A stretch of 64,000 nucleotides of DNA from Eutreptiella sp. 'Long Island Sound 2002'. Its lineage: Eukaryota; Euglenozoa; Euglenophyceae; Eutreptiales; Eutreptiaceae. Positions 36,901 to 49,086 of this stretch are shown here, piece by piece. The position numbers were made by a program, and so were the translations under genes. Within the stretch, counting starts at the first letter, position 1. Each line of letters begins with the position of its first letter. The stretch lies in assembly GCA_964036045.1 (NCBI GenBank), contig OZ038389.1, positions 66,103,453-66,167,452 on the forward strand, given 5' to 3'. The notes under the pieces were generated by a model that saw only the letters and a list, made by a program, of their open reading frames with translations, made no database searches and was not told the DNA's origin.

Positions 36901-38830
36901 TACACCTTGCGTGATGCCCATTCTGCAAGATGGCCGTTAGCTGCTTAGTAGTGGCAGTTCGCACACCGTCCTCCTTGGCATGAGGTGTCGGCCCCCCTAC
37001 GGGCCGGTTTCCAGAGATAATGTCGTTTTGGACCTAGAGATGTTGTTACACAGAACGTAGCTTTTTTTTATTGATGGTTCTTGATTTTGCTTGCATAGTT
37101 GCGGAGACGCTTTCATGGCGGTGTGGCTTGATACCCTCACTTGGGTCATGTACCCCGTGTCCATACCATGCCAGTTGGACCACTCCTACGCATGTCACAT
37201 CCTCCGCAATTATAGACAACGGCGAATGTAGCTTGTAGAGACACGAATTGACAGTGTACCATACGTTAGTAGGATAATGGCAGGTTGAACACGCCCATGA
37301 AGCCCATTGCTATAAAACTACATCCTTGGCACAACCTAGACGGGGTTGCCATACATGTGCCTCAGCGGCGGCTAGCACACAATAGTCCAAGGACACCCTA
37401 TATTGGTTTCGTCATACCGTCCGGGTGTCTGATCGGGTCCCGTGGCCGGTTTTCGTCCGCCGACAATGCAAGATGTTTGGTGTCACAAACTTGCACACTG
37501 TCAGCAACTAGGGAGCTCTTGGGTTGTCACAGGTGGTGGGTTTTGAGGTACGGTGTCGAGCCATATCGGTATTTGGCCGGGTACTCTGCGCATACACCCC
37601 TCCTGAGCGTGCGCCAAGCCCAGACGTGGTGGTACAAGTGGCATTTCTACCTACAAAGCTCAGGACATGCAAGTCCTGCAGACCCACCACCACCCACCCA
37701 CCCACCCGCCCACCCCGATGCGTATGGTCCAACTGTCGCGTGTGCAGAGGCGTCAAAGGCGCCCGCCCCTCCCCCTGGGGGCATAGTAGCAGCCCCTTGC
37801 CCCCAACCCACTGCAACACTAGTAAGGCCATAAAAAGACAAGGGTAGCCCCTTCGGGGCAAAACAGGACCAACATGCAAAAGGGTGCCTCCCCAAGGGCT
37901 GTTTCGCGTGGGGAGTCGCTGCATAGCGCAAGCACTCCACTCAAACTGCATCTACTTGTCCCACAACCATTTGCTAAAGCTTGTGCAATTTAACAGGTTT
38001 TCGGCAAAAACAATTGAAATGAAGGGAATGGGAAACACGACACAAATGGCATCCCTTACATCACCGCTCTGAAGGCCTGAATGACATGTACCCTGAGTGG
38101 TCACATCAATCACACACCTCACGGGAGGGCACGTTGTGCGTGGGGCATATAGATCAGCCCCCCCCCCCCCACGGCTCATCGGGGGATAGAGCAGGTTTGG
38201 GAAGGCACACAACGAAGCATCAAGTGAAGGAGGATAGTGACATCAAATGGGGCGAAAACAGAGGTTGAGAGAGGCTTCCGGCATGCTGCAGATGTCGCGA
38301 GCCACTAGATGAGAGGATTGCTAAGGCACCCCCCCCCCCCGCTTCCCCATCCAGGTCATGATTGGGGGTCTGGTCAGAGCACGGGGGGGGGGGGGGGGAT
38401 GCTGGCGTCCATCAAACCCCGCTCGACGGTTGGAAACAGATGGCGGTTGAAGAGTAACCGACGGTGGTGAGGCGGTAACCAACGGCGGTCGGGGTGACTG
38501 GAGCAGTCTGTGGGACAGTCCTTAATGCAAAAAAAAAAAAGAACAACAAAAAAGAAGACGGCCCCAAGGAGCGCCCTGTGTGAATGTCAGGAGTGGGAAT
38601 GGGTGGCCGGAGCTTGATCAGAAAGGGCGCCAGAGACGTCACAAAGCAGCGGCTCCATGCAAAAAATGACCAATGCTGACCCCCCCCCCCCAATGTATGC
38701 TGCTTGACTGCGGCCCAAAGCCCCAACTCGCGGCAATAAACCACGCAGCTCGCGTCCACTCGGGCACACAGGCCTCTCTGTAGCGCGGCTGCAGTGCAGC
38801 AGTCGCATTCACGAGGTGCGGGTTGTTGAG
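36901..38830. other. no gene; poly(C)/(G) runs
   Basis: Homopolymer runs lie at about 38158-38170 (C), 38330-38340 (C), 38383-38398 (G) and 38681-38690 (C). A CCCA-type tandem tract is at about 37683-37715. Open frames around 37285-37840 have no domain. Confidence 0.45.
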
Positions 38831-41800
38831 TCAATCTGATTCTTCGTCAAACAACAGCCAGTCCGTGTTTGATGGCGATGGCTGAGGCCGTGTCCGTCGC
38901 ACGATCGAAGGGACATGGTCACTGTCATCGCCATCCAACAGGGCAGCACTGCCCCATCCCTCCAGGACGTGCGCTGCAGCTCTGCTCCTCTTCGGCCGTC
39001 GACCCTGTCGCTGTGTCCGCTCTCTCCTGCGCGCTCTCTTCCTCTCACACCGTGGGCAGTACCAATCACCTGCACACGCATGCGCCACTGGCAATGGCCC
39101 CACTCCACCCCAACATCCCTGTTCCCCACTGCAATGATACTCGTCACGGCAGGGGCGGGGGGCATACAGCACTGTGTCCTTGAACACAAGCATTGCACCT
39201 AGACTCAACAGTTCTCCCAGCCCATCTGCAACTCCTACACAGCGGCGCTCAGACGAAGGTGGTGCATGCAAAGGACTGTGGGGGGACTGTGGGGGTCTGT
39301 AGGGGCACTGTGGGGGACTGTGGGGGGACCAGCCATGGAGCAAAAGTGAGGAGGGGGGCGGGTTGGAGGCGGCAGGGGGGGAAGGGGGGGTCAGGCCTGA
39401 CCCCCCCCCTCCTATGGTTGTCAGCCTGCCGCGCTGGAAAAACATCGCGCCAGCATATCAATCGCACCATCAACAAGCATCTGTACAACAAAGATCATGG
39501 CTCCCTGAGATGAATGTGCAACACCAACAGTACCCACAGCGTTGAAATGGACATCATGGTTGCTCAAAAACTGGTTCAGTCACTGTCGGAGCTGAATTCT
39601 GGGTCAGAGCTGGAATCTGAACTACACTCAGGGCTGGACTGTGAGGAATCATTGGCATCGGTGCCACTGCTGTCCACACTGCTTACATCTGCTCCACTAG
39701 ATTCAGGCTCAGGCACCAACGCATTGATTTCTTCATAGAAATGCACACCCGTTTTCCGCTTCTCTCCCTTATCAGCCCTGGGCTTACACAATTTCCGGAC
39801 ACGCTTCCAATATATTGTGTTACAACCTCATCAAACTCATATGCATCCCATCGTATGCAGCATCTCATGCCACCACGAACAGCATTTCCATTTTTGGCAT
39901 GGGCAACCTCCTACGGTCATGTCTATTAACACGGTTCAGCAAAGAGAACAAGCCGTCAACGTCACAAGACCCAGGAGCCAAGGTCAACGCCAAACGCAAA
40001 ATCAGGTGCATATGGGGGCACCAGTCACAGTGGTGAATGACCAGCTTCCAGCACAGCAGGGTGCGGTGGTTTGTATTCCAGTTGTGCAAAGCCTCACTGC
40101 CGCTGAGAGATAAGATTTCATCCCCTCCCAATCCCCCAGAACCCCAAACAAAGGATGAGTCCAATGGGGGTTTCCCAAAGAAACTGATCCCAGTGATTGA
40201 TGAGAGTTTTGATTGATGAGGCACCAAAGGTTTCCCATTTTGAGTCATTTGGCTTAGGCCAAGTGCTGGGGTTCAGCCACCGGAGCTGGTTGGGGAGCTC
40301 AAACTGCGCCATGCAACGCTTTGCCTCATGGACCATTGCATCCCGAAGAGTATGTGCTGTGGTAGAAGACCACAGCGCCCAACACCTGCCCCATAACTGG
40401 AAACAGAAATCTGACAAACACCCTCCAAATAACATGCCACCCTCGATCATGCCTCTCACACATCACGCCTCTCATCACCCGCCCATACTGAGGCCAATGT
40501 GCATCCAAGCCTGTTTCTAGTTCAGCACCAATCAGCATTTGTCAAAATGTCAGGTCGTATGCAGAGCGACAGTCCAGAACACTCGGGAGAAACTCCTAGT
40601 CCGGTACAGAACCCCCACAGTGCCCCTACAGTCCCTCCATAATCTTCCCACAATGCCCCTCACACTCCCCCAACGAAACCCCAACAGTGCTCCCACAGTG
40701 CCCCTGCAGACCCCTCACAGTGCCACACACCCTGCGGCTAAACGGGCAGTTTGAGGACTGCGATGAGAGTGAGGAGGAGGCTGTTTTGTTGGTGGGCCAG
40801 TTCCGAAGGATGAAAATTTCTGTCTGCAATTTGGACAAACTCCCGAGGACATGTAGGAGGTCCACCCTACGGCGGGTACGCCAAGCCCTCATCCCCTACC
40901 GGTCAAAGCCGGTGGACTACAGTGCCCTGACAATCCCACCACAGTCCCACCACAGTCCAGCACAGGGCCCCCCAAAGTCCGCCACAGAGCCCGTACAGCC
41001 GGATGCCATACTGTCACTTGGGGGGCATGGCAGGGGGTGGCAAAGCAACACACTGCTGGGTATCCATTCCAAAGGCGGTGTCAGGCACTGCAGGTGATAG
41101 GCGTCGTCGCACTCGTCACACAGCAGAAGCTCATCGGGACAGTCCCCACTACCACAAACCTGACACTCAATGTCTCCCTCCGATGACGAGGAATCGTGGG
41201 CCTGTGCGTCGGATGTGCAGCATGAGACGCGTGGAGGCAGAAACAACACATCACGTGGTGGACAATTGAGGGTGGTCCAGTTTGCACGACCTGTGGCCCT
41301 TTCTAGTGCAAAAGTGTTTGCGTTCGGGGGAATGTTCTGTTGGCGCCAGAATCACAGGACGTGTGTCCACGAAAAATGACAGAAAATGCAATAGCTCTGC
41401 AGGGCGTGTGGCACCCCTTGGCTTTTTACAAGAAGGCGGTGTTGTGGCGGAGGCGACGGACGTGACAAGAGATATGGTTCTGAAGAAGTACTGAATGGGA
41501 GACTGCAACTGCCCCCGCCCCCTCCTTCAGGTCCATGGAAGCGTTCTGCAGCCCCTTACAGCCCGTATTCGCAAAAATGACATTCGCAAAAGAACTCGCA
41601 CAAGTATATCCCTGCCCCCCAGCCACCTACACACAAATGTCAGTAGCGGACACTCTTCGTCTCCTAGGGACGAGGGTGTCAAAGGCATTTTCCTGTGAGT
41701 CAGGGGTTGTGGGGGACTTCTTTGGGGCTTGGCAGGCCGCACCGCACTCTCTTGGTGGAGAGTGGGTGGACTCAATGGGTACTCAAAGTGAAGCAAGGGT

Positions 41801-42486
41801 CGCAACGAAGAAAAGTGATGCACCATGCAGCACAAGTGTGATCAAGTCAGAAAGGGGAGTGGGGGCCAAAAAAAATTTTCTGTATTCTTTTGCTGGGGAG
41901 AGGTGGCTACCAGCGCTTGGAACAGGGGGTGGTGGGCAATTGCTGGTGAGGACAAACCGATTGGAGGGCAGTTGGAGGCAGACAGAAGCGATTGGCAGGT
42001 CTGACCGCTCCCCTAAAGAGGGGGCGGGTGGCACTCCCCTCCCCCTTTGAGCGCAAGCCTGCCAAGGGGGCGTGGGGTGACTGGCCCAGACCATGCGCCG
42101 ACCAACAAAAGGACGCTCTTAAGGGTGTCTGTGACGCCGCAAGCCGGATAGAACAGTACCAGGGACACAGGCTAAATATTAGGTTGCATCCAGACATCGC
42201 CCAGACAACCTCACTTCACGTCCCCTCCCCTCTCCTCCCCTACACCGCAATGACAAACCTGTGCAGCATCATCGCGTGGCGGCGAACCAGTGACGGCATT
42301 GCGCTTGCAGAGGGGGCACTGCGTAAAACCAGCCTTGAAGAGGGCCGCATGGCACGTGCCATGCAGCCGGTGGCTGCATGGCAGTATTACCGCATCAGGG
42401 CCTACGTCCTCAAGGCAAATGGGGCAGGCATCCCCATCAGTGCCGTCTGTGACGACAGCCTTGGGGCATGAGGCTGGGCTCTGCAC
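38831..42486 (-). CDS. RING-H2 plus PHD finger protein (PHRF1-like), 3' part
   Basis: Three exons splice in phase. Exon A runs 42486-42259, after a ...CCCGTGCAG acceptor and before a GTTTGT donor. It carries a RING: CPICLEDVGPDAVILPCSHR, then LHGTCHAALF and CPLC. Exon B (41201-41054) carries most of a PHD finger: CQVCGSG, ELLLCDECDDAYHLQCLTPP. Exon C (39069-38831) completes it with DWYCPRC, then a basic stretch (KRARRRERTQRQGRRPKRSR) and an acidic tail ending with TGA. The PHD has the full C4HC3 set only after joining B and C across a 1,984-bp intron; the join is in phase. RING followed by PHD is the order in PHRF1-type proteins, which combine ubiquitin ligase and histone-tail reading in the nucleus; that role is inferred. 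The three exons code 204 aa. Upstream exons and the start were not found. Confidence 0.75.
41925..42065 (+). repeat. dispersed repeat, copy 1 (in RING-PHD intron)
   Basis: The word GATTGGAGGGCAGTTGGAGG, then CAGAAGCGATTGGCAGG and CTGACCG, matches the reverse complement of about 47490-47630 (GGTTGGAGGGCCGTT, CAGAAGCGGTTGGCAGGACT). It lies between exons A and B of the RING-PHD gene, in the opposite orientation to the other copy. Confidence 0.6.
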
Positions 42487-43379
42487 CTGCACGGGCAGAA
42501 GACCAACACATTGCTGGATGTGCCCAATGCTTGGCTTGCGTTATCATAATTCACTCATCTGTGCCTTTGCCTCTGGTGGTCAGACGCACAAACAATACGC
42601 ACATGCAGAGCGAGAGAGTGAAGCCTAATCCGTCACCTGTGCAGGGGCCACTCCATCAGGGTCACACTTGGGTGGCCATTTGACTGAATGGCAAGGGTGC
42701 TCAGACTTTCGCTTTGTCATGGGAGTTCCGTGGCTGGGACCTTCCCTCCCCCGAAAGGGCTCCTGTGACGGGACACTCCAAACCAACCCAGGAACATCCC
42801 GGGCTTCCATGGAAGGGGGAGGAAGGGGGGGTGTCCAAGGACGCAGGAGATTGGACTGGGAGGGGCGCATTTACTTAGGGTGAGAGTACACCTAGGGCAA
42901 ACACGAACCCTGACCCTCGTCCTAACCCTTATCAAGACTGAATATTCAGATCGAGCTGGTGGGGAAGTGGGGCACGCATGCAATAGCCGAAAGCGCAGCA
43001 AAATTGGTGCATGCTATACAGTTTGAGTGCGGTTTTACCTGCGCGGTAGTGAAATGCACAATCATTGGAATTTTGAGACTTTGGAGTTTGCAGTTGGATT
43101 GCGGTAAAGTGGAAAGGCACACCAAATACTATGGATACCAAAGATTTGGAGAGTGACAAATATTGGTGGTGATCAATGGGATTGCGGTGAAGCAAAAACC
43201 AAATACCAGAATATTGATCAACAAAAATGGGCAAAACCAGAGACACGCAACCCCTACCACCACATTGTGCCATGCAAAGGAGGGGAAAGCATTTGTGTAA
43301 CCTACACATGACTAGTTCTAGCCTGACCCAAGCGTGAAAAAAATGACCTTTTTGGTTTTGTTTTGACCCCTTTTGGAGC
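42487..43379. other. no exon recognised
   Basis: Upstream of the RING exon. Contains CCTAACCCTTATC-type words near 42920 but no clear further exon of the RING-PHD gene. Confidence 0.4.
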
Positions 43380-43880
43380 TATGTGAGCTTTGAGCTTGTG
43401 GTCCCAAAATGGCCCATTTTCAAGGCTCTATTGGACTTGAGGGGGGCCAAAATTGCTCAAAATGGGCTCCAAATAGGCTCATTTCACTTGTTTGTGCACC
43501 CCAAATGGTCCAATATTATTTTTGGAATAACACACTTTTGACCCATTTTTGACCAAATTTTGGTCCCAATACAGCCCATTTCCAAGGCATTTTGTGACTT
43601 TAGAGGGGCGAAAATGGCTTACAATGGGCTCAAAATGGGCCCTTTTCACTTTGTTTGGGCAACCCAAATGCTCCAGGATCATTTTTAGAAAAACACATTT
43701 TTGACCCATTATTGGGCCATTTTTGCTCTCAAACCAGTCCATTTTCAAGGCATTTCGGGATTTTCAAAGGGCCAAAACATGCCACCACAAGCTCAAAAAC
43801 ACTTGTTTTGGCATCCCACGTGGTGTATGATCAGTTTTTGAAAATCATCATTTTTTTTGCACCCAGTGGACCTTATTGAC
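43380..43880. repeat. about 163-bp satellite, three diverged units
   Basis: GTCCCAAAATGGCCCATTTT at 43401, GTCCCAATACAGCCCATTTC at 43563 and GCTCTCAAACCAGTCCATTT at 43725 mark units 162-163 bp apart. Each also carries AAATGG / CACTTGTTTG.. / CCAAATG.TCCA.. / ACACA.TTTTGACCCAT. The remaining identity is roughly 70 percent by eye. Confidence 0.75.
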
Positions 43881-44900
43881 CCGTTTGGCACCCACCTCTT
43901 TGGGTTTCTTCTTGCAGCTTGCCGCAGCCCAGTGGGCCCAGGTACGGGGGTCTAGGCATCTGTTTGGGCAATTCTGGGGGGTGGAAACCACAACAAGTGG
44001 GTGGTTGCGGGTGTATTTGGTGCCCTCAAAAACACGTTTTGAGCCACGTAGCCCAAGATATGGCCTGTTCTTGGTTTGAAACTAACAACAGCCAATGTGC
44101 ACAAATTCTGGGGCTTTTGGGGGGCATTTGGGGGCGTTTCCCAGACATATCGTGGAGTTAGAGGGCCCAAGAGAGCTCTTTGACAAGGTTAATCAAGCTG
44201 CATGTGGAATGTAGCCCCAAGTTTCCCTTCCTTTGGTCATTTTGAACAGACCCTAGGGTGGTTTGGCCCTAAATTGCAGTTTTTGAAACCTGGGTCGGCC
44301 ACTCGCGACACCCATTCTCACCTGCCACCATTGAGTTTTGGGCTCAGACTTTGTGTGATTGTCCTTCACACCCATAAATATCATCCACCAAAATTTCAGC
44401 CGAATCCAAAGCACCACAACGAATTGTGATTTTTGCCCATTTCACGCGTGCTTGGTGCTTGCTAAACGTGGTAGGTCCTAAAGAGGGTTATTAAACCAAG
44501 ACTAGTTCCACTAGCTCAGTGACCCTAACGCTAAGGCAGTTTACGTAACAAGGGTAACGCATACTAGCTGCTTGATGCATAGACCTTGCCGAGAACCATA
44601 CATTGTATCATTCTAGCAACATGTGGTGGACATGCATGCATCACCCTTTTTGCATAAACCATTGTTGACAAAACTTTTCTTATGGGGCTCTTTGCGCCAA
44701 TAGACTTTATGGCCTCTGTGACAGGAGCCCTTTTCCAAAACCCCCACCCTCCCCTAGTTTCGGGGGGCTCCCGTGACCCTCCCCCTGTTAAAGCGAAAGT
44801 CCGACCACCCCTACAGTGACAAAGTGACGACACGTGTGGGCGACTTTGCAATTCTGCGTAGTTACAGTCGGTGGTAATGCAGATTTGTGGGGCTTCCTGG
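43881..44900. other. no gene recognised
   Basis: Non-coding sequence rich in TTTGGG/CCCAAA words, possibly further decayed satellite. Nothing else is supported. Confidence 0.4.
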
Positions 44901-44904
44901 TGCT

Positions 44905-45580
44905 CTCTTTGGGGGGGGGGGGTCGGGGGGGGGGGGGGGTCCAGCCCTCCCTCCCCGGTGGTGAGGAGTTTTTAGAGGTGCCGCAGAACCCTCATACCAC
45001 ATTTGCAAGATACTTTCATGATGATCTGTGAAAAAATGGAGAAAAACATAACACAACTGACATGTAAAATCTGTGTGTCCCGGGGATGGATCCAAGAGCC
45101 ACAAGTTCTGGTGCCTACAACAACTGAGCTACTACCAGCAGCTGTCACCATTGTGCATCAGAGTGATCATAGCTCACCCCCCCCCCCAGTGGTGCTGAGT
45201 CTTTAGAGTTGCCGAAGACGCTTTTTTGGGCACAAAGAAAAATCACCACTGACCAACTCGTTCACAGCGTTGAGAACATGGTTCCAATCAGAAACCTCCA
45301 ACCCTGACCATGGAAAAGAGGCATCCGTTTTCCTCCACTTTGTGAACGAAGAAGCCATAACTGGAGTACACACTACAACAAGCAAAAACAGCGGACAAAC
45401 ACAGGTGCAAAGCAGGCTAGTACAGTCACCAACTGCGCCAAAGGTGCAGAAGAAAAACTGGGCCCCAATATTTTAGTGCGGGGGTGGGGGGGGTCGAGGG
45501 GGGGTGGCGGTGTGGGACCCCTCCCCAGCCCCCAGCCCCCCCCCCCCCCAGTGGTGCCGGGTTGTTCAAAGAGAGCCCTG
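44905..45580 (-). repeat. three copies of a poly(G)-ended repeat tail
   Basis: On the minus strand the motif CTCTAAA.ACTC..CACCAC.GGGG occurs at about 44990-44950 and 45216-45178, and a shorter GGCACCACTGGGGG at about 45556-45538. Each passes into a G run (C run on the plus strand for the last two; a mixed CCCTCCCTCC tract and then G runs at 44909-44940). This suggests that at least some poly(G) tracts in this genome are the tails of a dispersed element. Confidence 0.55.
45070..45142 (-). repeat. tRNA-like segment, possible SINE head
   Basis: The minus strand reads GTAGTAGCTCAGTTGTTG, then AGGCACCAGAACTTGTGG and GGATCCATCCCCGGG. This follows the layout of a tRNA: a D-arm with an A-box-like TAGCTCAGTTG, a CACCAGA.CTTGT anticodon-arm region, then a degenerate T-arm. 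The stems do not all pair, so it is not a working tRNA gene. Its closeness to the poly(G)-ended tails suggests a tRNA-derived SINE. Confidence 0.35.
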
Positions 45581-47489
45581 GGGCTCCCTTGTGGTTGACA
45601 ATGCAGGGCTGCTCGGTCACACCCAGATGACTATGCCGAGGCCACAGCCAGATGTGGAAGACTATTTTGCACGTGTATGACTGTGTAACGCTGCACCGCG
45701 AGATCCCCTTTACACCATCTCTGGTGCCGGCGTTGGCAAATGATAAGCGTTGTACACCTCAGGCCAGAGCTTTGCAAGACAAGACTCAGGTGACAGTGGG
45801 AGGGAGTGTGGCATGTTCCATGCCGAAGGCACAACCACAAGGGATGAACATAGGGAGAAGGCATGTCACGGGGCATCAGTGCACCACGGGCCCGCATATC
45901 CCTGCGACCTTGTGCTCTGGGGTCAGCCTCGCGCATGTACTACTGCACAGAGAGTTGCGCCGGCGGTTGGGGGTGTTGGCACCACTACTGACACTGACGA
46001 TGCTGGTCCGTCGGTCCTTGAGGGTCTGCAGTTACACAGGGCAGGAAGGCCGGCGGCGTGCGAGCGGAGGCGGAGGCATGAGGATGAGGGCTACGGCAGC
46101 AGGAGGGAACGAGACAGTCTGAGAGAAGGGCCCCCGACGTCTTGTGCAGTCGTTCCCTGGCGCATGGCGGAAGTGTTTTGTCGGGTCTCCAGTCCGTGCT
46201 CGTCCGGACGGCCCGACTGCGTACGGCCCGAGGGATCACCGTCACTGCCACACTGGCCTCTGCAACTCCAGTGACCACGTTCCACCCTTTGACTGTTGCC
46301 GAGCAGCCCCCATTCCCCAGTGACTGTGTAGGACGACTTCCACTGGCACACTTCGCGGAGGTCACGCCTGTTCCAAGACCTAAACCTCCCAGTTTTAGCA
46401 AAAGAGCTTTCGTAGAGGTATTGCTCAGTGTTGCAGGTGTACGACAATGCGATGGTTTCTGGTACAATGTGACCAATACCTGTCCCCATCATCTCCTCCC
46501 CAAATTCCTGTTTTTGAGGTTGAACACATCCAAATGGGAATACATCCTCCTGAGGAAGTATTTCATGATTGCATCCTCTCATCTTCTGTAGCAGCATGGG
46601 GATATGGGCGGAGGTTTTGGAAGCCCAGAAGGGGGGTTGGGGCGGGGGAAGGGGGGGGGGGGGGCGCGTTCCATGGCTATGACACCCGTTCCACTGTGCC
46701 TTCAACGAATTTGCAATTGTCCAATATGCCTCTTGCAATGTTTTCAGGCGATGTTCCTTCATTTAGGAAGTTCTTCGCATGTGTTGACGCTGCTGCAGTA
46801 TTGCCCGTGCACGTCACGTGGAGCGCATGGAATTCAGAGTCCAAGGAACACCGTGCCCGTACTCAAAGCGCACTTTGGTTCAAACGCGGCTCTGGCCTTG
46901 AAGGCGGTATTTTGGGGCTTTGCATCGGTATCTCCTGATGCCCGCAAGGGTCTAAGCCCAGGGGGTCCTGGATGGCTGAAAAGAATTGATCCGACGCATG
47001 TGCGGCCATCCTTCACGAAGGGGCAGGCGCTCCAGGGGAGTGGAGCTGTTGGGTTGTGACAGTGTGGGGCTGCGGGGGCGTGTGCTTGTGCCACAGCCCC
47101 ACAGCCCCGAGTATTCCGCCAGAATCGCGCGCCTCGCTTGACGAGGCCGGAAACCACCCCTGCGGGCCCCTCAGCAGCGCAAAACCCGCGCCCTCCCCCG
47201 CACGCCAAACCCTTCCAGGCTGCGCCACCTCCACACCCACGCCCCCACGACCCTGCCCAACCTAATATTGTCCCTTCGTTACCCCATGCCCCACAGCCGG
47301 TATGGTACCGCGGGGGTGCGGGGTTGTGGGCAGCCACCACCATCACCAATCACGATCAGCGATCTCATGCCTCAGCACTATGAGTAGCACACGCTTGAAA
47401 AGGAACAAAAAAGGGAACAACACCGAGTAATTCCACGCCACATGTTGGACGCAGAGGGAGACGTTCTCAAAAGGTGTGGGAGGGGCTGA
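45581..47489. other. no secure gene; possible minus-strand coding at 46.1-46.8 kb
   Basis: A minus-strand frame from about 46762 begins EHRLKTLQEAYWTIANSLKA and later reads RSWNRRDLREVCQWKSSYTV. It spans a poly(G) run at about 46649-46664 and has no known domain. It may be a repeat-family relic. Nothing else is supported. Confidence 0.3.
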
Positions 47490-47630
47490 GGCTTGCGCTT
47501 GAAAAAAAGGGGGGAGGGATGACCTCACCCCCCTTTTCTCTGCGGTGACGGTCAGTCCTGCCAACCGCTTCTGCCCGCCATAAACGGCCCTCCAACCGGG
47601 GTGTACCCGCCAAAAATCGCCCCCCAACCA
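47490..47630 (-). repeat. dispersed repeat, copy 2
   Basis: The reverse complement matches 41925-42065 over the GGTTGGAGGGC ... GGTTGGCAGGACTGACCG block. On this strand an open frame (to 47835) has a short Cys cluster (CCPCKFCNAKACG) upstream of the shared part. Confidence 0.6.
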
Positions 47631-48668
47631 CTTTTGTAATCGCCAGTAACTGCTTTTGGAACCACTCTTGCAACCTCCCTTTGGCCTGCCCCCTTCCCCC
47701 TCTGTGGCTGACACCGCATGCCTTTGCGTTACAGAACTTGCAAGGGCAACATGTCTGCACACACCACTGGAGTCCCCTCCTCACGGCTTTCCTCAAAATG
47801 AAACTCCTCGTCGCTGGACTCACGCCCTCCCGCACAGGGAGAGAGCGACGCGAGCTGCTCCGCGGCAGCAGGTAGCAGACTGCCCTGAAGGGTATAAGAG
47901 TCGCAAGTATGAAGGTCTAGGAGGTGCTGCAATGCTGTACCTGACTCAGCACGGGAGCCCCATATGCATCGCGGAACCTGCTCAGATCGTGGTCCCTGGG
48001 CTCAAAGGCCCACTCTGTACAGACACCAAACATGAATGCAATACTTTGTGCTCTGTGTGGAGTGTAGGGGCTTGCAGGTTTTGTGGCCGGAAGGTTGGAG
48101 TTTTGGTGACACGCTTGAATTTCTGCCAATCTGTGGGCTGACCCTGTGGTTTGGCCCTCCAGCTACACAGCGGGGGTTGAAATTGAGGAAACTGCCGGGC
48201 TGGGCGCTGCGGCCAGCTTAAAATTTGTATTACGCACCAATGGTGCTACGCCTGAAATGGACAGAGGATGCATACCAACAATACAAAAAATACAGTCAGT
48301 TGCGGAAGAATTCAATGGAATGCGTTCCAATGCGCAAGGATACTGAATGCGACCATTCAAAATCTAGGCCTCGCTGTTCAGCAGCAAGTTTTGTGGCATG
48401 CTTTTGGGGGGGAAGACTGAGAGGGGCGTGCTCTGGATGTAGGACGGGGTGTGTGCGTGTGGATTATAGGGGCCACATATGATGCATATTTGGGGGAGGG
48501 GTTGTAGAGTTTATGGGGGGGGTACATGGGGGGGGGGGGGGGGGCTGTTCCGCAAAACGCGTAATGGGGGCAAAACGAGGTTTCTCCGAACGACCGAGCC
48601 CACAAAGGAGGCTCCACCCCTGGCACACACGTCACGGCAAGCGACATGGAAGACGTGGCCGTTGGACT
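47631..48668. other. no gene recognised
   Basis: A G run lies at about 48527-48544. Open frames are short or Pro/Gly-rich. No gene is supported. Confidence 0.4.
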
Positions 48669-49086
48669 TCAACTGATGGCAGTAGCACTTTGAAGTTGCC
48701 AAGGAGACACCTGTTGATGCATTTGATACGCATGTTGCGTGTAGTATCCAGTGTCCTGTGTTGCATAGCCCGGCTGGGTTCCCATAGCCATGCCCGGCGG
48801 TGGATTGCTTCTCGGTGGTGGGGAGTTGCTATCCATTAGCAAAGACGAACGCGGACGGTGGTTCGGTGACGAGCGGGTCGGAAGCAAACTGTTGGGAGCT
48901 GTGTAGAGAAGGATTGGCCGAAGCCACAGCTAGGGCTTGAGCCGCAGCTCGAGCTCGAGCTAGAGCTCGAGCTAGAGCTCTAGCTGCATTTGATATGTCA
49001 ACTATGTGTGTGTCCCAAGGGCCGTCGAGAGCGAATTTCCATTTCCTCCGCATTACAAAACCTGCAATTTGAGCAACCCACTCAAC
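48669..49086 (-). CDS. hypothetical Gln/Tyr/Pro-rich protein, partial
   Basis: After an acceptor-like CTTACTCAG, a frame from 49086 reads VEWVAQIAGFVMRRKWKFAL and DGPWDTHIVDIS, then an Ala/Arg-rich stretch coded by GAGCTC-type repeats, then NPSLHSSQQFASDPLVTEPP. At about 48836 the sense must shift by one base (frameshift or short intron) to MDSNSPPPRSNPPPGMAMGT, then GYATQDTGYYTQHAYQMHQQ, ending with TGA at 48669. The low-complexity, aromatic-rich tail resembles disordered tails of nuclear or RNA-associated proteins, but no domain is recognised. The 5' exons were not found. It could equally be a repeat-family gene. Confidence 0.35.

Noticed and set aside
45070-45142. Functional tRNA gene
   Set aside because: The order of arms is tRNA-like but the D and anticodon stems do not pair properly; kept only as a possible SINE head.
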